NCBI RefSeq assembly: GCF_027922165.1
Contig: NZ_BSFD01000002.1
Coordinates: 230,874-294,873, forward strand
From: Brevundimonas intermedia
Lineage (GTDB): Bacteria; Pseudomonadota; Alphaproteobacteria; Caulobacterales; Caulobacteraceae
Reading direction: 5' to 3'
DNA length: 64,000 bases
Part shown: positions 25,203-35,908 of the stretch, one piece after another
Layout of the letters: the number at the start of each line of letters is the position of its first letter
Numbering within the stretch: position 1 is the first letter of the stretch
Position numbers and translations under genes: made by a program
Notes under the pieces: generated by a model
The model's input: only the letters and a program-made list of their open reading frames with translations
Told to the model about the DNA's origin: nothing
Databases searched by the model: none

Positions 25203-26281
25203 CACCCGGCGTCCGCCGGCGGGACCGTTTCCGGGAACCACCGCCGGCCCATCCAGAGGGCGACCGACACCAGCAGGATCAGCACCGGCACCTCCACCAG
25301 CGGGCCGATGACAGCGGCGAAGGCGACCGGCGAGGCCAGGCCGAACGCCGCGATGGCGACCGCGATGGCCAGCTCGAAATTGTTGGAGGCCGCCGTGAAG
25401 GCCAGCGCCGTGGTGCGCGGGTAGTCGGCCTCGATCAGCTTGCCCATCAGGAAGCTGACGACGAACATGACGAGGAAGTAGATCGTCAGCGGAATGGCGA
25501 TGCGCAGGGCATCCAGCGGCAGGGCCACGACCTCTCCACCCTTCAGGCTGAACATGGCCACGATGGTGAAGAGCAGCGCGATCAACGTAATCGGTCCGAT
25601 GCGCGGCAGGAAACGACGCTCGTACCAACCGGCGCCCTTGCGGGCGATCAGGCAGCGGCGCGTCAAAAAGCCCGCCACGAACGGAACGCCGAGATAGACG
25701 AGCACGGCTCCGGCGATGGTCCAGACGCTGACGTCCACCACACTGCCCCGCAGGCCGAACAGCGGCGGCAGAACGGTGAGGAAGAGCCAAGCATAGAGGC
25801 TGAAGAACAGGATCTGGAAGATCGAGTTGAAGGCCACGAGACCGGCCACATACTGGTTGTCGCCTCGGGCCAACTGGTTCCAGACCAGCACCATGGCGAT
25901 ACAGCGCGCCAAGCCGATCAGGATCACGCCGGTCATATATTCCGGCTGATCGCGCAGGAAGATCGCCGCTAGAGCGAACATCAGCACCGGACCCAGAATC
26001 CAGTTGTGGACCAGCGACAGCGCGAGGACCCGCTTGTCGGCGAACACGCGCGGCAAGGCCTCATAGCGGACCTTGGCCAGCGGCGGGTACATCATCAGGA
26101 TCAGGCCGATGGCGATCGGGATGTTGGTGGTACCGACCGAGAGGCTGTCGACCCAGGCGGGCAGGCCCGGCACCATGGTTCCGAGCAGAACGCCGACGGC
26201 CATGGCGGCGAAAATCCACACCGTCAGCCAGCGATCAAGGAACGACAGGCGGCGTGGCGACCTGGCGGGCGCTTCGGTCAT
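25202..26281 (-). CDS. acr3: ACR3-family arsenite efflux permease
   Basis: A protein of 359 residues with ten predicted helices. [19 protein letters not shown] holds the conserved helix-4 cysteine needed for arsenite transport, and [16 protein letters not shown] is the conserved helix-9 block. ACR3 exports As(III) made by ArsC, driven by proton motive force. Its start overlaps the arsC stop by four bases. Confidence 0.95.
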   Translation of the reverse strand: MTEAPARSPRRLSFLDRWLTVWIFAAMAVGVLLGTMVPGLPAWVDSLSVGTTNIPIAIGLILMMYPPLAKVRYEALPRVFADKRVLALSLVHNWILGPVLMFALAAIFLRDQPEYMTGVILIGLARCIAMVLVWNQLARGDNQYVAGLVAFNSIFQILFFSLYAWLFLTVLPPLFGLRGSVVDVSVWTIAGAVLVYLGVPFVAGFLTRRCLIARKGAGWYERRFLPRIGPITLIALLFTIVAMFSLKGGEVVALPLDALRIAIPLTIYFLVMFVVSFLMGKLIEADYPRTTALAFTAASNNFELAIAVAIAAFGLASPVAFAAVIGPLVEVPVLILLVSVALWMGRRWFPETVPPADAG

Positions 26282-26703
26282 CGTCCCACCCGCCGGCCGT
26301 CGGCGTCGATGACGACCTCTCCGTCTTCCTTGGTGAAGGGCTTCAGGTTCTCGACCGGCAGCAGGTCCAGCACGGCCTCCGACGGGCGGCAGAGACGAAC
26401 CCCCAGGGGACCGACGACGATCGGACGGTTGAGCAGGATCGGATGGGCCTCGATCGCATCGAGCAGTTGCTCATCCGTCCGGTCGGGGTTCTCGAGACCC
26501 AGCTCGGCGAAGGGCGTGCCCTTCTCCCGCAGCAGGTCACGCAGCGGCGCGCCGGTCCGCCCGGCCAGCCAAGCGACCATGGCGCGCGACGGCGGCGTCT
26601 TCAGATACTCGATTACGTGAGGCTCGATCCCGACGTGCCGGATCAGCTCCAAGGCGTTGCGAGACGTCCCGCACGCGGGGTTGTGATAGATTACGATGTC
26701 CAT
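26278..26703 (-). CDS. arsC: Arsenate reductase, glutaredoxin type
   Basis: A protein of 141 residues. [13 protein letters not shown] places the catalytic Cys at residue 11, and later [17 protein letters not shown] matches the arsenate-binding Arg block of ArsC/Spx-like proteins. It reduces arsenate to arsenite with glutathione and glutaredoxin. The start is the ATG directly before DIVIYHN. It follows arsR after a 7-base gap and overlaps acr3. Confidence 0.95.
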   Translation of the reverse strand: MDIVIYHNPACGTSRNALELIRHVGIEPHVIEYLKTPPSRAMVAWLAGRTGAPLRDLLREKGTPFAELGLENPDRTDEQLLDAIEAHPILLNRPIVVGPLGVRLCRPSEAVLDLLPVENLKPFTKEDGEVVIDADGRRVGR

Positions 26704-26710
26704 GGCGTCC

Positions 26711-27046
26711 TCACGAGCAACAGGGCGCGAGGTCTGCCAACAGCGGCTCGCACAGGTCCGCCCTGCCCCCACAGCAGTCCTTGAGCAGGAACAGGACCAG
26801 GTCGCGAAGCCGGTCCAGGTCGGCCCGATAGATGATCGACCGGCTGCGACGTTCCGACTGGATCAGCCCCGCCCGGCTTAGGACGGCCAGATGGGACGAA
26901 AGCGTGTTGGCCGGGATGGCGAGGTGATTGGAGATGTCACCGGCCGGCAGGCCCTCCGGTTCGTGACGGACCAGGAGACGAAACGCCTCCAACCGGGTCG
27001 ACTGCGCCAGGGCAGCGAGAGCGAGAATCGAGGCTTCGGCTTCCAT
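26711..27046 (-). CDS. arsR: ArsR-family arsenic-responsive repressor
   Basis: A protein of 111 residues with a winged helix (ISNHLAIPANTLSSHLAVLS). The classic ELCVCD box in the DNA-binding helix is absent. Cysteines sit at the C-terminus instead (Cys91, Cys92, Cys99 and a Cys109-Cys110 pair), like the C-terminal-site ArsR proteins from Acidithiobacillus. It should repress the ars operon from the promoter just upstream and leave on As(III) binding. There is no strong ribosome binding site before the ATG. Confidence 0.92.
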   Translation of the reverse strand: MEAEASILALAALAQSTRLEAFRLLVRHEPEGLPAGDISNHLAIPANTLSSHLAVLSRAGLIQSERRSRSIIYRADLDRLRDLVLFLLKDCCGGRADLCEPLLADLAPCCS

Positions 27047-27052
27047 AGTTCC

Positions 27053-27080
27053 GCATTAGTCGAAATATGGAAGTATTCAA
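27053..27080 (-). promoter_or_regulatory. Probable arsR promoter and operator
   Basis: On the minus strand TTGAAT (27080-27075) and TAATGC (27058-27053) stand 16 bases apart, upstream of arsR. The spacer holds an imperfect inverted repeat (GAATAC/GAAATA), a likely ArsR site. If the promoter is right, transcription would start at or next to the arsR ATG, giving a leaderless mRNA. Confidence 0.45.
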
Positions 27081-27181
27081 GCCGCTGACGCCAGGGGATG
27101 CGCAAGCCTACGGTGGAGAGGATACGGCTAGGCCTGTCGCAATCTTTCGGGTTCGATTCTCCCAGCAAAGCGGAGATTTCG

Positions 27182-27475
27182 ATGGCCCAGGCCAGCCCAC
27201 CCCTACGCCGCACGATCAAGAAACCTGAACTGCACCAGATGGTGCCGCTCGCCGACAGCACCATCTGGGAGATGGAGCGCCGGGGCGAGTTTCCGAAGCG
27301 GTTCCTTCTGACGCCCCGCTGCGTGGTCTGGGACCTGGCCGAGGTCGAGGCGTGGCTCGAGCGGCGCCGCAACCAGCCGATCCGCCGCGCCCCGCCGCCC
27401 GATGTCCGCCGACGCGTCAGCCGACCCGTCAGAACTTTGGATCGAAGCGAGGTCCCTCTCCCTCCGGCACACTGA
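27182..27475 (+). CDS. AlpA-family regulator of the island
   Basis: A protein of 97 residues. MVPLADSTIWEMERRGEFPKRF is broken here only for length: MVPLADSTIWEMERRGEF then PKRFLLTPR and VVWDLAEVEAWLERRR give the AlpA winged-helix pattern (residue contact with DNA, then a final Trp-Leu helix). AlpA proteins control integrase or excision genes of integrative elements. ATG 27,182 has GGAG about 9 bases upstream. The last 47 bases overlap the 3' end of the convergent integrase gene. Confidence 0.85.
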   Translation: MAQASPPLRRTIKKPELHQMVPLADSTIWEMERRGEFPKRFLLTPRCVVWDLAEVEAWLERRRNQPIRRAPPPDVRRRVSRPVRTLDRSEVPLPPAH

Positions 27476-28700
27476 GCACCGGCGTGAACGTCCGCCCGGC
27501 CTCCCAGGCCTCGACCGCGTCCGACCACTGCTGCGCCATATGCCGTCGCTGCATCTCGAACTCCGCCTTGTTGTAGACCCCGCGCGACGACCGCTCCTCG
27601 TGAGCCAAGCCCTTTTCGATCCAGTCCGAGTTGAACCCCATCTCGTGCAACAGGGTCGAAGCCGTCCGTCGCAGGTCGTGCACGGTGAACGGCTCCAAAG
27701 GCAGTCCCCGCTTCTTCGCCAGCGCGGCGATGGCGGAGGTCACGCGATTGAAGGTCGCCCGCGACATCGGCGCGTCCGCGTCGTAGCGCGACGGCAGGAT
27801 GTATTTGGAGTTCCCCGCGCAGGTCTTCAGGGCGATCAGGATGTCGAGCATCTGGGTCGACAGATAGACGTTGTGGGGCCGGGAGCGCTTCATCCGCGCC
27901 GCCGGGATCGACCAGACGGCGTTCTCGAAATCCACTTCTGGCCAGACGCCATCCTGCAGTTCGCTCTTTCGCACCATGCTGAGCAGGATGAACTTCAGCC
28001 CGAGCCGGATGGTCGGCAGGGTCGCCACCTCTCCGAGAAGCCCCAGCATGATGCGGATCTCGCTCGGCGACAGGCTGCGGTCTCGCGGCCGGAAGGTCGC
28101 GATCGACGCCGGCCCGACGCCGTCGGCCGGATTGTCGATCTTCTCGCCGTGCAGAATCGCCCAGGCGTAGATCTGTTTGACGATGTCGCGCACATGGATC
28201 GCCGTCGCCGGCGCGCCGCGGTCCACGATGGTCTTGCAGTGCGCCCGGATGTCGTCGGGAGTGATCTCGCTAAGCAGGCGGTTTCGCCACTGCGGCAGCA
28301 CCTCGCGATTGAAGATCGACCGGCGCATGTTCCGTGTGCTGTCCGCCATCGGTGCGGTGTCCATCCAACGCTGGGCGACATGCTCGAAGCTGCGCGCCTC
28401 TTTCAGACGACGCTTGGCGCGCTGCTTCTCCAGGGCGGGCGACACGCCGTCCGCGATGGTCCGCTTGATCTCGAACAGACGTTCCCGCGCCTGCGAGAGG
28501 CTCAGACCGCCCCGTCCGTAGCGCCCCAGGGTGAGCGTCTCTCGCCGACCGTTGAAGCGATAGTCGTAGCGGAACGAGATCGCTCCCCCGGGCGAGATGT
28601 AGGCGTACAAGCCGTCCCTGTCGGTACTCTTGTAAGGCTTTGATTTAGGCTTCAAATTCTTCAGAGCGGCATCGGTAAGCACGGTAAAACCTCCTCGCAC
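27429..28700 (-). CDS. Tyrosine recombinase (integrase) of the guaA-linked island
   Basis: A protein of 423 residues, usual for island integrases with an N-terminal arm-binding domain (residues 8-90, with TDRDGLYAYISPGG). The catalytic set is visible: Arg244 (MVRKSEL), His341-x2-Arg344 (VHDLRRTAS), His367 and Tyr376 (SRGVYNKAE). It should insert and excise the element at the guaA 3' end, which lies only 273 bases from its start. The gene appears intact. The frame start is MRGGFTVL; an internal start cannot be excluded. Confidence 0.94.
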   Translation of the reverse strand: MRGGFTVLTDAALKNLKPKSKPYKSTDRDGLYAYISPGGAISFRYDYRFNGRRETLTLGRYGRGGLSLSQARERLFEIKRTIADGVSPALEKQRAKRRLKEARSFEHVAQRWMDTAPMADSTRNMRRSIFNREVLPQWRNRLLSEITPDDIRAHCKTIVDRGAPATAIHVRDIVKQIYAWAILHGEKIDNPADGVGPASIATFRPRDRSLSPSEIRIMLGLLGEVATLPTIRLGLKFILLSMVRKSELQDGVWPEVDFENAVWSIPAARMKRSRPHNVYLSTQMLDILIALKTCAGNSKYILPSRYDADAPMSRATFNRVTSAIAALAKKRGLPLEPFTVHDLRRTASTLLHEMGFNSDWIEKGLAHEERSSRGVYNKAEFEMQRRHMAQQWSDAVEAWEAGRTFTPVLSVPEGEGPRFDPKF

Positions 28701-28972
28701 CGGACAGGCCCGGAAATCGGCGGTTCGAGGTCGATATTTTCTCGCCTTTTCAGCGTCTTGCTTGAAAAGAATACCGTCAACGGCTCGCCGTGGCCCAGAC
28801 GGTATGAGCCGGAATCCATGGGAGCAACGGAGCGCGATACCGTCAGACAGGTCGGCATCACGAAAAAAAGACCCTCCGAAAGGCTCCGAAGGGTCTCGAC
28901 AGAATTCACTTTCGCGTCAGCAACTTACAGCCCATTTCGGAAGCGTTCTCGAAAGCTCCCGAAAGGCCCGAA
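28701..28972. repeat. Repeat-rich region between integrase start and guaA end
   Basis: This 272-base region has no gene. ATACCGTC occurs at 28771-28778 and 28837-28844, and in reverse (GACGGTAT) at 28798-28805. CTCCGAAAGG-like motifs recur at about 28875-28892 and 28950-28970. Such repeats in front of an integrase fit arm-type or excision-factor sites. CTTTTC and GAAAAG at about 28747-28769 form a further inverted pair. Confidence 0.45.
28863..28895 (-). terminator. Rho-independent terminator downstream of guaA
   Basis: On the minus strand GACCCTTCGGAG pairs with most of CTTTCGGAGGGTC (28895-28870) and a run of seven T follows at 28869-28863. It lies 78-110 bases beyond the guaA stop, on the island side of the presumed attachment site, and protects the integrase region from guaA transcription. 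Confidence 0.75.
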
Positions 28973-28999
28973 TTATTCCCACTCGATCGTCCCCGGCGG
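28970..28999 (-). other. Presumed island attachment site at the 3' end of guaA
   Basis: The last guaA codons (PPGTIEWE, stop) lie here and the integrase gene begins 273 bases away. Ends of guaA are a known integration hotspot, and the coding sequence is kept intact by the island copy. The matching direct repeat at the far end of the island was not found in 1-28,970, so that end should lie outside the window. Confidence 0.6.
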
Positions 29000-30535
29000 C
29001 TTCGACGTCACGTCATAGACCACCCGGTTGACCCCGCGGACCTCGTTGATGATGCGGGTGGCGGTCTTGGCCAGGACGTCCCATGGGAATTGGTAGAAGT
29101 CGGCGGTCATGCCGTCGGTCGAAGAGACGGCGCGCAGGGCCAGGACTTTTTCATAGGTGCGGGCGTCGCCCATGACGCCGACGGTCTTGACCGGCAGCAG
29201 GACGGCGAAGGCCTGCCAGATGCTGTCATAGAGGCCGGCCTTGCGGATCTCGTCCAGATAGATGGCGTCGGCCTGTTGCAGGGTCTCGACGGCCTCGGGC
29301 GTAATCTCGCCGGGGATGCGGATGGCCAGGCCCGGCCCCGGGAAGGGGTGACGACCGACGAAGGCGTCGCTCAGACCCAGCTCGCGACCCAGGGCGCGGA
29401 CCTCGTCCTTGAACAGTTCGCGCAGGGGCTCGACGAGTTTGAGCTTCATATAGTCGGGCAAGCCCCCGACATTGTGGTGGCTCTTGATCACGTGGGCCTT
29501 GCCGCTGGACGAGGAGACGCTCTCGATCACGTCGGGGTAGAGGGTGCCCTGGGCGAGGAATTCGGCGCCCTCGATCTTGGCGGACTCGCGGTCGAACACC
29601 TCGATGAACAGGCGCCCGATCGTCTTGCGCTTGGTCTCCGGATCGGAAATCCCGGCCAGCTCGCCCAGGAATTCCTTGGACGCGTCCACATGGATCAGCG
29701 GGATATTGTAGTGCTCGCGGAACAGGGTGGTGACCTGGGTCGCCTCGTCCTTGCGCAGCAGGCCGGTATCGACGAAGACGCAGGTCAGCTGATCGCCGAT
29801 GGCCTCGTGGATCAGCACGGCTGCGACCGAACTGTCGACGCCGCCCGACAGGCCGCAGATCACCTTGGCGTCGCCGACCTGTTCGCGAATCTGGGCGATC
29901 TTCTCGTCGCGATAGGCGGCCATGGTCCAGTCGCCCTTCAGCCCGGCGATGCCGTGGGTGAAGTTCTTCAGCATCTGGTGGCCGCGCGGGGTGTGCATCA
30001 CCTCAGGGTGGAACTGCACGCCGTAGAAGCGGCGGGTCTCGTCGGCGATCACCGCATAGGGCGAACCGGCCGAGGAGGCGACGACGTCGAAGCCTTCGGG
30101 GATGGCGACGATCTTGTCGCCGTGGCTCATCCAGACCGTCTCCTCTTCGCCGACCGGGGCCAGGTCAGCCAGCAGGGGCGAGGCCTTCTCGACGGTGATC
30201 TCGGCGCGGCCGAACTCGCGGGTGTGGCCGCCCTCGACCTTGCCGCCCAGTTGTTCACACATGGTCATCTCGCCGTAGCAGATGCCCAGCACCGGCACCC
30301 CGGCCTCGAACACGGCCTGGGGCGCGCGGGGGCTGCCCTCTTCGTGCACGCTCTCGGGACCGCCCGACAGGATGATGGCCGCAGGGTTCATGGCGGCCAG
30401 GGCGGCCTCGGCCTTCTGGAACGGATGGATCTCGCAATAGACGCTGGCCTCGCGCAGGCGGCGCGCGATCAGCTGCGTCACCTGGCTGCCGAAGTCGACG
30501 ATGAGGACCTTCTGGTGGTCTTGAGGCGTGGTCAT
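28973..30535 (-). CDS. guaA: GMP synthase (glutamine-hydrolysing)
   Basis: A protein of 520 residues, full length. The class-I amidotransferase half has Cys86 in VLGICYGEM, and the ATP-pyrophosphatase half has [12 protein letters not shown]. The C-terminus PPGTIEWE is the family standard. It turns XMP, ATP and glutamine into GMP. Its start overlaps the stop of the nucleosidase gene by four bases, and guaB is four genes upstream in the same direction. Confidence 0.98.
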   Translation of the reverse strand: MTTPQDHQKVLIVDFGSQVTQLIARRLREASVYCEIHPFQKAEAALAAMNPAAIILSGGPESVHEEGSPRAPQAVFEAGVPVLGICYGEMTMCEQLGGKVEGGHTREFGRAEITVEKASPLLADLAPVGEEETVWMSHGDKIVAIPEGFDVVASSAGSPYAVIADETRRFYGVQFHPEVMHTPRGHQMLKNFTHGIAGLKGDWTMAAYRDEKIAQIREQVGDAKVICGLSGGVDSSVAAVLIHEAIGDQLTCVFVDTGLLRKDEATQVTTLFREHYNIPLIHVDASKEFLGELAGISDPETKRKTIGRLFIEVFDRESAKIEGAEFLAQGTLYPDVIESVSSSSGKAHVIKSHHNVGGLPDYMKLKLVEPLRELFKDEVRALGRELGLSDAFVGRHPFPGPGLAIRIPGEITPEAVETLQQADAIYLDEIRKAGLYDSIWQAFAVLLPVKTVGVMGDARTYEKVLALRAVSSTDGMTADFYQFPWDVLAKTATRIINEVRGVNRVVYDVTSKPPGTIEWE

Positions 30536-31248
30536 GGCGTGATCGAATCCGGGGAGAGTTGCGCGGGGTCTTGGCCTTGTGCGGCCGGGATTTCAAGGGC
30601 GGGAACTTCAAGAGCGGCGGGGCCGTCGGCCTCCAGCACGGCGCTCAGACGGTCCAGGGCGGCCGCCAGGTTCTCGTCCACATGATGCAGGGTGGAGGTC
30701 CAGTCCTCCAGCGCCTTCAGCTCGGCGCGGCCGTCCGACACGCCGCGCAGGGCGATCAGAGGCACACCGAAGGTCTGGGCAGACCGGACCAGGGCCCAGG
30801 TCTCCATGTCCACCATCTCGGCCTCTATGGCGTCATAGGCGGCGCCGGAGACGACATTGGCGCCGGTCGACAGGGTCGCGGTCGGCACGCCGGGGATGGG
30901 GCACGGCAGGGCCAGGATCGCGGGCTGGTCCAGCAGCGGCGTCACGCCTTTGGGGAAACCCAGGGCGCTGGCGTCCATGTCGCGATAGGCGACCGACGCG
31001 GCCTGATAGACGGCGGCGTGGTCCAGCACCCGCGAGCCGCACGACCCCAGCGACACGATCAGGTCCGGCAGGTCGCCCGCCGCCTCCAACCGCGCCAGGG
31101 CGGCGGTCAGGGCGACGGCGGCCTCGACCGGGCCGACGCCGGTCATCAGGGGCTGGATGCGGGCGCGCAGATGGTCGCCGTACTCGGCGGGCGCAGCCAT
31201 GACGTAAAGGACCGAAACCGCTCCGTGCCGCGCCAGCCCAGCCCCCAT
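30532..31248 (-). CDS. 5'-methylthioadenosine/S-adenosylhomocysteine nucleosidase-like protein
   Basis: A protein of 238 residues with the purine phosphorylase fold: [37 protein letters not shown] and [12 protein letters not shown], followed by [12 protein letters not shown] with the catalytic-type Asp. These enzymes cleave MTA or SAH to adenine and a ribosyl product. The start at 31,248 overlaps the rsmB stop as TGATG and keeps the first strand; ATG at 31,200 would cut it. The last 35 residues are an unusual Pro/Ala-rich tail. Confidence 0.82.
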   Translation of the reverse strand: MGAGLARHGAVSVLYVMAAPAEYGDHLRARIQPLMTGVGPVEAAVALTAALARLEAAGDLPDLIVSLGSCGSRVLDHAAVYQAASVAYRDMDASALGFPKGVTPLLDQPAILALPCPIPGVPTATLSTGANVVSGAAYDAIEAEMVDMETWALVRSAQTFGVPLIALRGVSDGRAELKALEDWTSTLHHVDENLAAALDRLSAVLEADGPAALEVPALEIPAAQGQDPAQLSPDSITP

Positions 31249-32549
31249 CAGGCGGCGCGCTGATAGACGGCGGCGAAGAAGCCGTCGGTGTCGGCCGTGG
31301 CCGGGGATAGGCGCAGACGCGCGCCGGGCGCCAGTTCGGCGAACCTGGCCCGCGCCGCCTCGGTCAGTTGCGGGGCCGACAGGACATAGGCGACGGCCAC
31401 CGGGCGGAAATCGGGGTTGGCGGCCTCGAAGGCGTCGGCGCTGGCCTCGTTCTCGCGCGCCAGCATCGAACAGGTGACATAGACCAGACGCCCGCCCGGC
31501 TTCACAAGCTTGGTCGCCTGGCTCAGGATACGGACCTGAAGCGCGTGCAGCTTTTCGACCTCTTCACCCGTCAGACGCCAGGCGTCCTCCGGCCGACGCC
31601 GCCAGGTGCCCGAACCCGAGCAGGGCGCATCGACGAAGACCAGATCGGCCTGGCCGTTGACGGCTTCCAGTCCGCCGCCGTTCTGGCCAATCAGCACCAG
31701 CTCAGCCTCGACGCCCGCGCGTTGCAGGCGGGGGCGGATGTTCTCCAGCCGCTTGTTGACGACGTCGGAGGCGATCAGCTTGCCTTGCCCCGTCATGGCC
31801 TGGGCCAGACCCAGCGTCTTGCCGCCGCCGCCGGCGCAATAGTCCACGACGGTCGCGCCCGGTTCGGCGCCCGCCAGCCAGCAGACGACCTGGCTGCCTT
31901 CGTCCTGGATCTCGAACTTGCCGGCCTTGAACCCGTCCAGGGCCTGGATGTTGGGCGGCGGCTCCGACGGCACGCGCAGGCCCAGAACCGACCAGGGGGT
32001 GCGCGAAACCGCCAGACCGGCGTCACGCAGTTCGGCCTCGACCGCGTCAACCGTGGCGGCCGCATCATTGACCCGTAGGTCGATGGGCGCGCGCGGCGCC
32101 ATCAGGGCGTGGGCTTCCTCGGCCCAACGGTCGCCGAAGGTGGCCTTGAAATCCTCGACCACGAACTCGGGCAGGCCCGCCGCGACCCAGCCGGGCAGCT
32201 CCCCCTGCCCCGCCGTGATCCGGCTGCGTTCCTGCTTCGACAGGGGCCGAGGGCCATAGCCGTCGCCCGCGTGCAGGGTCTCGATCTCTTCCAACGAAAG
32301 ACCGTCGATGGCGTGCAGCGACCCGATCACCAGGGCCCGGCCGTCCTCGCGGCCGCCCATGATCCACGACAGTCGGCCCCGCACCCGCAGCACCTTGTAG
32401 ACCCGGTCGGCGATGGCGCGCCGGTCCTTGGACCCGGCGTAGCGGTTGGCGGTCCCCCAGGCTTTCAGGACGGTTTCCGCCGGCTGGCGGCCCTGGGCGA
32501 TGGAGTCCAGGACAGAGGCGGCGGCGGCGAGGCGGGCGGCTGGGGTCAA
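31248..32549 (-). CDS. rsmB: RsmB/NOP-family rRNA cytosine-C5 methyltransferase
   Basis: A protein of 433 residues. The N-terminal NusB-like region (residues 1-140) is followed by the SAM domain with VVDYCAGGGGKTLGLAQA. The two cysteines of this family lie in VDAPCSGSGTWRRRP and VTCSMLARENE. It methylates a cytosine of 16S rRNA; which one is from the family name only. It lies 14 bases after the MAPEG gene. Confidence 0.88.
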   Translation of the reverse strand: MTPAARLAAAASVLDSIAQGRQPAETVLKAWGTANRYAGSKDRRAIADRVYKVLRVRGRLSWIMGGREDGRALVIGSLHAIDGLSLEEIETLHAGDGYGPRPLSKQERSRITAGQGELPGWVAAGLPEFVVEDFKATFGDRWAEEAHALMAPRAPIDLRVNDAAATVDAVEAELRDAGLAVSRTPWSVLGLRVPSEPPPNIQALDGFKAGKFEIQDEGSQVVCWLAGAEPGATVVDYCAGGGGKTLGLAQAMTGQGKLIASDVVNKRLENIRPRLQRAGVEAELVLIGQNGGGLEAVNGQADLVFVDAPCSGSGTWRRRPEDAWRLTGEEVEKLHALQVRILSQATKLVKPGGRLVYVTCSMLARENEASADAFEAANPDFRPVAVAYVLSAPQLTEAARARFAELAPGARLRLSPATADTDGFFAAVYQRAA

Positions 32550-32563
32550 TGCGGGCTTTCAGA

Positions 32564-32956
32564 TCAAAGGAACAGGGAGGCCAGGACCATGACCAGTCCC
32601 GCGAGCGAGACCAGCCAGACCAGCGACCGGATATAGGGAACGCCAAAGGCGTAGAACGGCACATAGACCACGCGCGCCCAGAAATAGAGGGCCGCGCCCC
32701 ACACGGTCAGAGCGCCGGACGCCCCGATGACATGGGCGATCAGCACCGCGCCGATGAACAGCGGCAGGGTTTCATACAGGTTGGCCTGGGCGCGCTCTAG
32801 ACGGCCGGTCAGCGGTCGAACCGATGTCGGCGTCTGGTCGCGCGCCCCTGCATTCCATTTCGAGCCGAACTCGACCGTCCGCGCCCCGGCCGGCAGGAAG
32901 ATCTGCACCAGCGCCAGAACCAGCGTCAGCGCCAGATAGGTCAGTTCGGTCGTCAT
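32564..32956 (-). CDS. MAPEG-family membrane protein
   Basis: A protein of 130 residues with four hydrophobic helices. The family pattern is seen in RLERAQANLYETLPLF and in the last helices (VYVPFYAFGVPYIRSLVW). MAPEG proteins include glutathione S-transferase-like enzymes of the inner membrane; the bacterial substrates are mostly unknown. It stands between guaB (5-base gap) and rsmB (14-base gap) in one minus-strand run. Confidence 0.88.
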   Translation of the reverse strand: MTTELTYLALTLVLALVQIFLPAGARTVEFGSKWNAGARDQTPTSVRPLTGRLERAQANLYETLPLFIGAVLIAHVIGASGALTVWGAALYFWARVVYVPFYAFGVPYIRSLVWLVSLAGLVMVLASLFL

Positions 32957-32961
32957 GGCCC

Positions 32962-34473
<1,512 letters not shown>

Positions 34474-34546
34474 GGGTCTTGCGGCTTATGGACCCAATAG
34501 ATTTTATTGGTTTGCAACCGAGACGGCCAATGACCATTCTTGCAGC

Positions 34547-35095
34547 ATGGTCGGCGTCATCCTCAGCACAGCGCGCAAACTGGCTCTGAAGATCGCCAGC
34601 TACGGCGTCATGCACCTTGTCGTCGCCATCCTGGTGGCCTTCGCCATCACGCGTGACTGGCGCATCGCCCTGGCCGTCGGCATGGTCGAACCCTTCTTCC
34701 AGACCATCGCCTATTCGATCCACGACCGCGTCTGGCACCGGATCGAACGCCGCCGTATGGCCTCCAACATCGAAGAAGCGGCCGAGGCCTTCACCGCCCG
34801 GCTCGACATCATGTCGCCGGACGAACAAACCCGCGTCCACGACCACCATGGGCATGGCCACAGCCACGCCCTGCCCCGTCCGCTGAAACAGGTGGCGGTC
34901 AAGACCGTCACCTACGGCGTCATGCATTTCACCGTCGCCGTGGCCGTCGCCTTCGCCCTGACCCAGGACATCCGCACAGCCCTGGCCATCGGCGTGATCG
35001 AACCCCTGGTCCAGACGGTCTTCTTCACCGTCCACGACCGTATCTGGTCGCGGATAGAGGAACGCCGCGCCGGCCGGCAACCGGCGACGGCTTAA
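34547..35095 (+). CDS. Protein with two DUF2061 repeats and a His-rich linker
   Basis: A protein of 182 residues. Two copies of one unit, each with two helices, are visible: KLALKIASYGVMHLVVA to HDRVWHRIE, and KQVAVKTVTYGVMHFTVA to HDRIWSRIE. Between them lies DHHGHGHSH, a possible metal-binding linker. DUF2061 proteins are small membrane proteins of unknown function, usually with a single repeat. The gene is divergent from guaB. Confidence 0.85.
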   Translation: MVGVILSTARKLALKIASYGVMHLVVAILVAFAITRDWRIALAVGMVEPFFQTIAYSIHDRVWHRIERRRMASNIEEAAEAFTARLDIMSPDEQTRVHDHHGHGHSHALPRPLKQVAVKTVTYGVMHFTVAVAVAFALTQDIRTALAIGVIEPLVQTVFFTVHDRIWSRIEERRAGRQPATA

Positions 35096-35124
35096 GCCTC
35101 GGCGGCGCGATTGCCGCCGCCCGC

Positions 35125-35835
35125 CTATCGCTTGTTCAGCGCCACCAGAAAGACCTCGGCGCTATCTTTCCGGCTGGACGCCGGCTTGACGTATTTGACC
35201 GTCTCAAACTCTTCGCGCAGCCGCGCCAGAACCCCGCCGGCGTCGCCGCCCTGGAAATTCTTGGAGACGAAATTCCCGCCCGGCCGCAGGGTGCGGATGG
35301 CGAAGTCGGCGGCGATCTCGATCAGGGCGATGATCTTCAGGTGGTCGGTCTGGCGATGGCCGACCGTATTGTGCGCCATGTCCGACAGCACCAGGTCCGG
35401 CGCCCCGCCGATGGCGTCGATCAGCTGCTGATCCACGCCCGGATGGGTGAAGTCGGCCTGCAACAGGGTCGAACCGGGGATCGGCTCGATCATCAGCAGG
35501 TCCACGCCCGCCACCGCCCCGGCCCCGCGATTGACCGCCACCTGGATCCAGCCGCCCGGCGCCGCGCCCAGGTCGATGACCTTCGAGCCACGCTTGATCA
35601 GATGAAACCGGTCGTCGATCTCGATCAGCTTGAACGCCGCGCGCGAGCGCCAGCCTTCGGCCCGCGCCTTCTCGGACCATTTGTCGGACAGCTGGCGCTT
35701 GATCCACTGTTGGCTCGACATCGACTTGGTGTCGGCCGTCTTCATTTTCGTGCCCATGCCGCGTCCGGCGGCGGTTCCGCCCGTGGGCGGCCTCACCATT
35801 CGGCGACGTTCCTGCGGCTTTTCATCTTCACTCAT
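35125..35835 (-). CDS. rlmE: 23S rRNA 2'-O-uridine methyltransferase RlmE (FtsJ)
   Basis: A protein of 236 residues. The SAM site is VIDLGAAPGGWIQVA. The Lys-Asp-Lys-Glu tetrad is present in outline: Lys in AFKLIEID, Asp in LVLSDMAHNTVGH, Lys in NFVSKNFQGG, and a later Glu in SAEVFLVAL. The N-terminal 45 residues are basic and unstructured. It methylates U2552 in the A-loop of 23S rRNA, by family. The ATG at 35,835 gives MSEDEKPQ. Confidence 0.92.
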   Translation of the reverse strand: MSEDEKPQERRRMVRPPTGGTAAGRGMGTKMKTADTKSMSSQQWIKRQLSDKWSEKARAEGWRSRAAFKLIEIDDRFHLIKRGSKVIDLGAAPGGWIQVAVNRGAGAVAGVDLLMIEPIPGSTLLQADFTHPGVDQQLIDAIGGAPDLVLSDMAHNTVGHRQTDHLKIIALIEIAADFAIRTLRPGGNFVSKNFQGGDAGGVLARLREEFETVKYVKPASSRKDSAEVFLVALNKR

Positions 35836-35908
35836 CGTTCCCACATAGCCCCGACCGACGTTGCGGGCTATGTCCCGCCTCAAATCAACCACCAAGAGGA
35901 CGACCGAA

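Noticed and set aside
27148..27175. A stretch resembling a tRNA T-arm (GGGTTCGATTCTCCCA)
   Set aside because: The stem has only about three pairs and no acceptor or anticodon arm can be drawn around it. It is not a tRNA, though it could be a remnant.
28661..28909. An 82-residue minus-strand frame between guaA and the integrase
   Set aside because: It runs through repeats and a terminator hairpin and shows no protein-like pattern.
29090..30685. A 531-residue plus-strand frame over guaA
   Set aside because: It is the reverse of a universally conserved gene.
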